From NCBI GenBank assembly GCA_023144875.1, contig JAGLEW010000048.1:1-7263 (forward strand): a DNA stretch of 7,263 nucleotides. Reading direction: 5' to 3'. Position 1 is the stretch's first letter. Each line of letters opens with the position of its first letter. This document shows, piece after piece, positions 6,365-7,263 of the stretch. A program made the translations under genes and the position numbers. The notes under the pieces are model-generated. The model did no database searches. It was given only the letters and a program-made list of their open reading frames with translations, and was not told the DNA's origin. This DNA is from Methylococcales bacterium (GTDB lineage Bacteria > Pseudomonadota > Gammaproteobacteria > Methylococcales > Methylomonadaceae).

Positions 6365-7263
6365 GTGAAAATTTGTTTTATCTTTTTGATGTTTTTTTTA
6401 GGACTCTCAAATGTTAGTCAGGCGAACAATGCTTATTTGCTTGAATTACAACAACAGGCGCAACACTTAAAGTTAGCCGATCAAAGCCTATGGAAGCGCT
6501 TACTGCATTATCAAAGTGATTTAAGTCATTTTAAAAATCAGAGTTTAATCACCAACACCTCTTTTTTTTTCCATCCTCAAGGGCATCAAAACCCAAAGGT
6601 TGAACTATTCGCCACCCTAGCGCAATTTTTTATCACCACAGGGAAGGATAAAAATTCAGCACAATGCCGTTTCCCTGCCCGATTTCAATGGTTATCTTCC
6701 CAATTAAATATTGATAAAAAACAACTTCCCCATCGTCATTGTCATGATTTAAATAAATGGCTGAAGGATTTAGCGGTTGAAAATATTACCCTCGTTTTTC
6801 CTGTGGCCTATCTAAACAACCCAGCCTCCATGTTTGGGCATAGTTTTTTAAAATTAGACCGACAATCCAAGGTAAAAGGCAATCAATTATTAGCATGGAC
6901 AATTAACTATGCCGCTAAAACCGACCATGAGCGTGGCTTAAAATTTGTGGTAAAAGGTTTATTCGGTGGTTATCAAGGGCAGTTTAGCCTCGCGCCTTAT
7001 TATGTTTTATTAAAAGAATACCTTGATTTAGATAACCGCGATCTTTGGGAATATCAGCTTAATTTTACGCCACAGGAAACCCAACGATTATTATTGCATT
7101 TGTGGGAAATGTTGCCCGTCGGGTTTGATTATTATTTTATTAATAAAAATTGTTCCTACCAACTATTAGGCTTATTAGAGGTGGCTCGCCCTCAATTAAA
7201 CGTAACGGCTCAATTTTTGATTGATGCCATTCCTGCGGACACCGTTCGAGCGCTGATTCAACA
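6365..7263 (+). CDS. Exported DUF4105 (Lnb N-terminal domain) protein, partial (C-terminus outside window)
   Basis: This frame is open for 299 codons from a GTG to the window edge. It starts with a Sec signal peptide: MK, a hydrophobic stretch (3-14), and a likely cleavage after Ala20 (SQA-NN), so the product is periplasmic. The next in-frame ATG (codon 9) would destroy the signal peptide, so GTG is chosen. I recognise the family from CRFPARFQWL (101-110), FPVAYLNNPASMFGHSFLKL (about 144-163), the FGGYQGQFSLAPYY block, DLWEYQLNFTPQET and FDYYFINKNCSYQLLGLLE. His159 and the Asn262-Cys263 pair are the likely catalytic residues. Cys101 and Cys126 may form a disulfide. A DUF4105 protein (Lnb) of Bacteroides has been linked to lipoprotein N-acylation; gammaproteobacterial members are mostly uncharacterised and usually longer, about 600 residues (from memory), so roughly half is present here. 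It closes the visible run of co-directional genes, after the acidic lipoprotein. Confidence 0.85.
   Translation, partial: MKICFIFLMFFLGLSNVSQANNAYLLELQQQAQHLKLADQSLWKRLLHYQSDLSHFKNQSLITNTSFFFHPQGHQNPKVELFATLAQFFITTGKDKNSAQCRFPARFQWLSSQLNIDKKQLPHRHCHDLNKWLKDLAVENITLVFPVAYLNNPASMFGHSFLKLDRQSKVKGNQLLAWTINYAAKTDHERGLKFVVKGLFGGYQGQFSLAPYYVLLKEYLDLDNRDLWEYQLNFTPQETQRLLLHLWEMLPVGFDYYFINKNCSYQLLGLLEVARPQLNVTAQFLIDAIPADTVRALIQ

Overview
The window looks like chromosomal DNA of a low-GC gammaproteobacterium. The order pabC-mltG-tmk-holB-pilZ-tatD/ycfH is the conserved gammaproteobacterial housekeeping cluster. It is known from Pseudomonas, and from E. coli without pilZ. The PilZ protein is the type IV pilus kind found in that cluster. 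A heptose-LPS gene (hldE) and two exported envelope proteins confirm a Gram-negative. A sulfur- or methane-oxidising gammaproteobacterium (Methylococcales/Thiotrichales-like) is a guess; the genus cannot be assigned from this sequence alone.

Layout: positions 1-1167, minus strand, hold most of hldE, cut by the window edge before its C-terminus. A 168-bp AT-rich divergent intergenic region follows (1168-1335), with one weak candidate promoter for hldE and a small inverted repeat. From 1336 to the right edge everything is on the plus strand and tightly packed, probably one transcription unit. The genes are pabC (folate), mltG (peptidoglycan), tmk (dTTP), holB (DNA polymerase III clamp loader), pilZ (type IV pilus), a TatD-family nuclease (ycfH-type), a small acidic lipoprotein of unknown function, and the first 299 codons of an exported DUF4105 (Lnb N-terminal domain) protein. 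The last gene starts with GTG and runs off the window.

Four consecutive junctions overlap (17, 4, 4 and 11 bp), so translation of pabC through pilZ is probably coupled. The core cluster joins precursor supply and DNA replication (tmk, holB, and folate via pabC) to cell-wall elongation control (mltG). The last two genes are the least ordinary part. A secreted lipoprotein sits next to a DUF4105 protein whose visible His and Asn-Cys motifs suggest a thiol acyltransferase- or papain-like active site; a DUF4105 protein of Bacteroides acts in lipoprotein N-acylation. No mobile elements, CRISPR arrays, tRNA or rRNA genes were seen.
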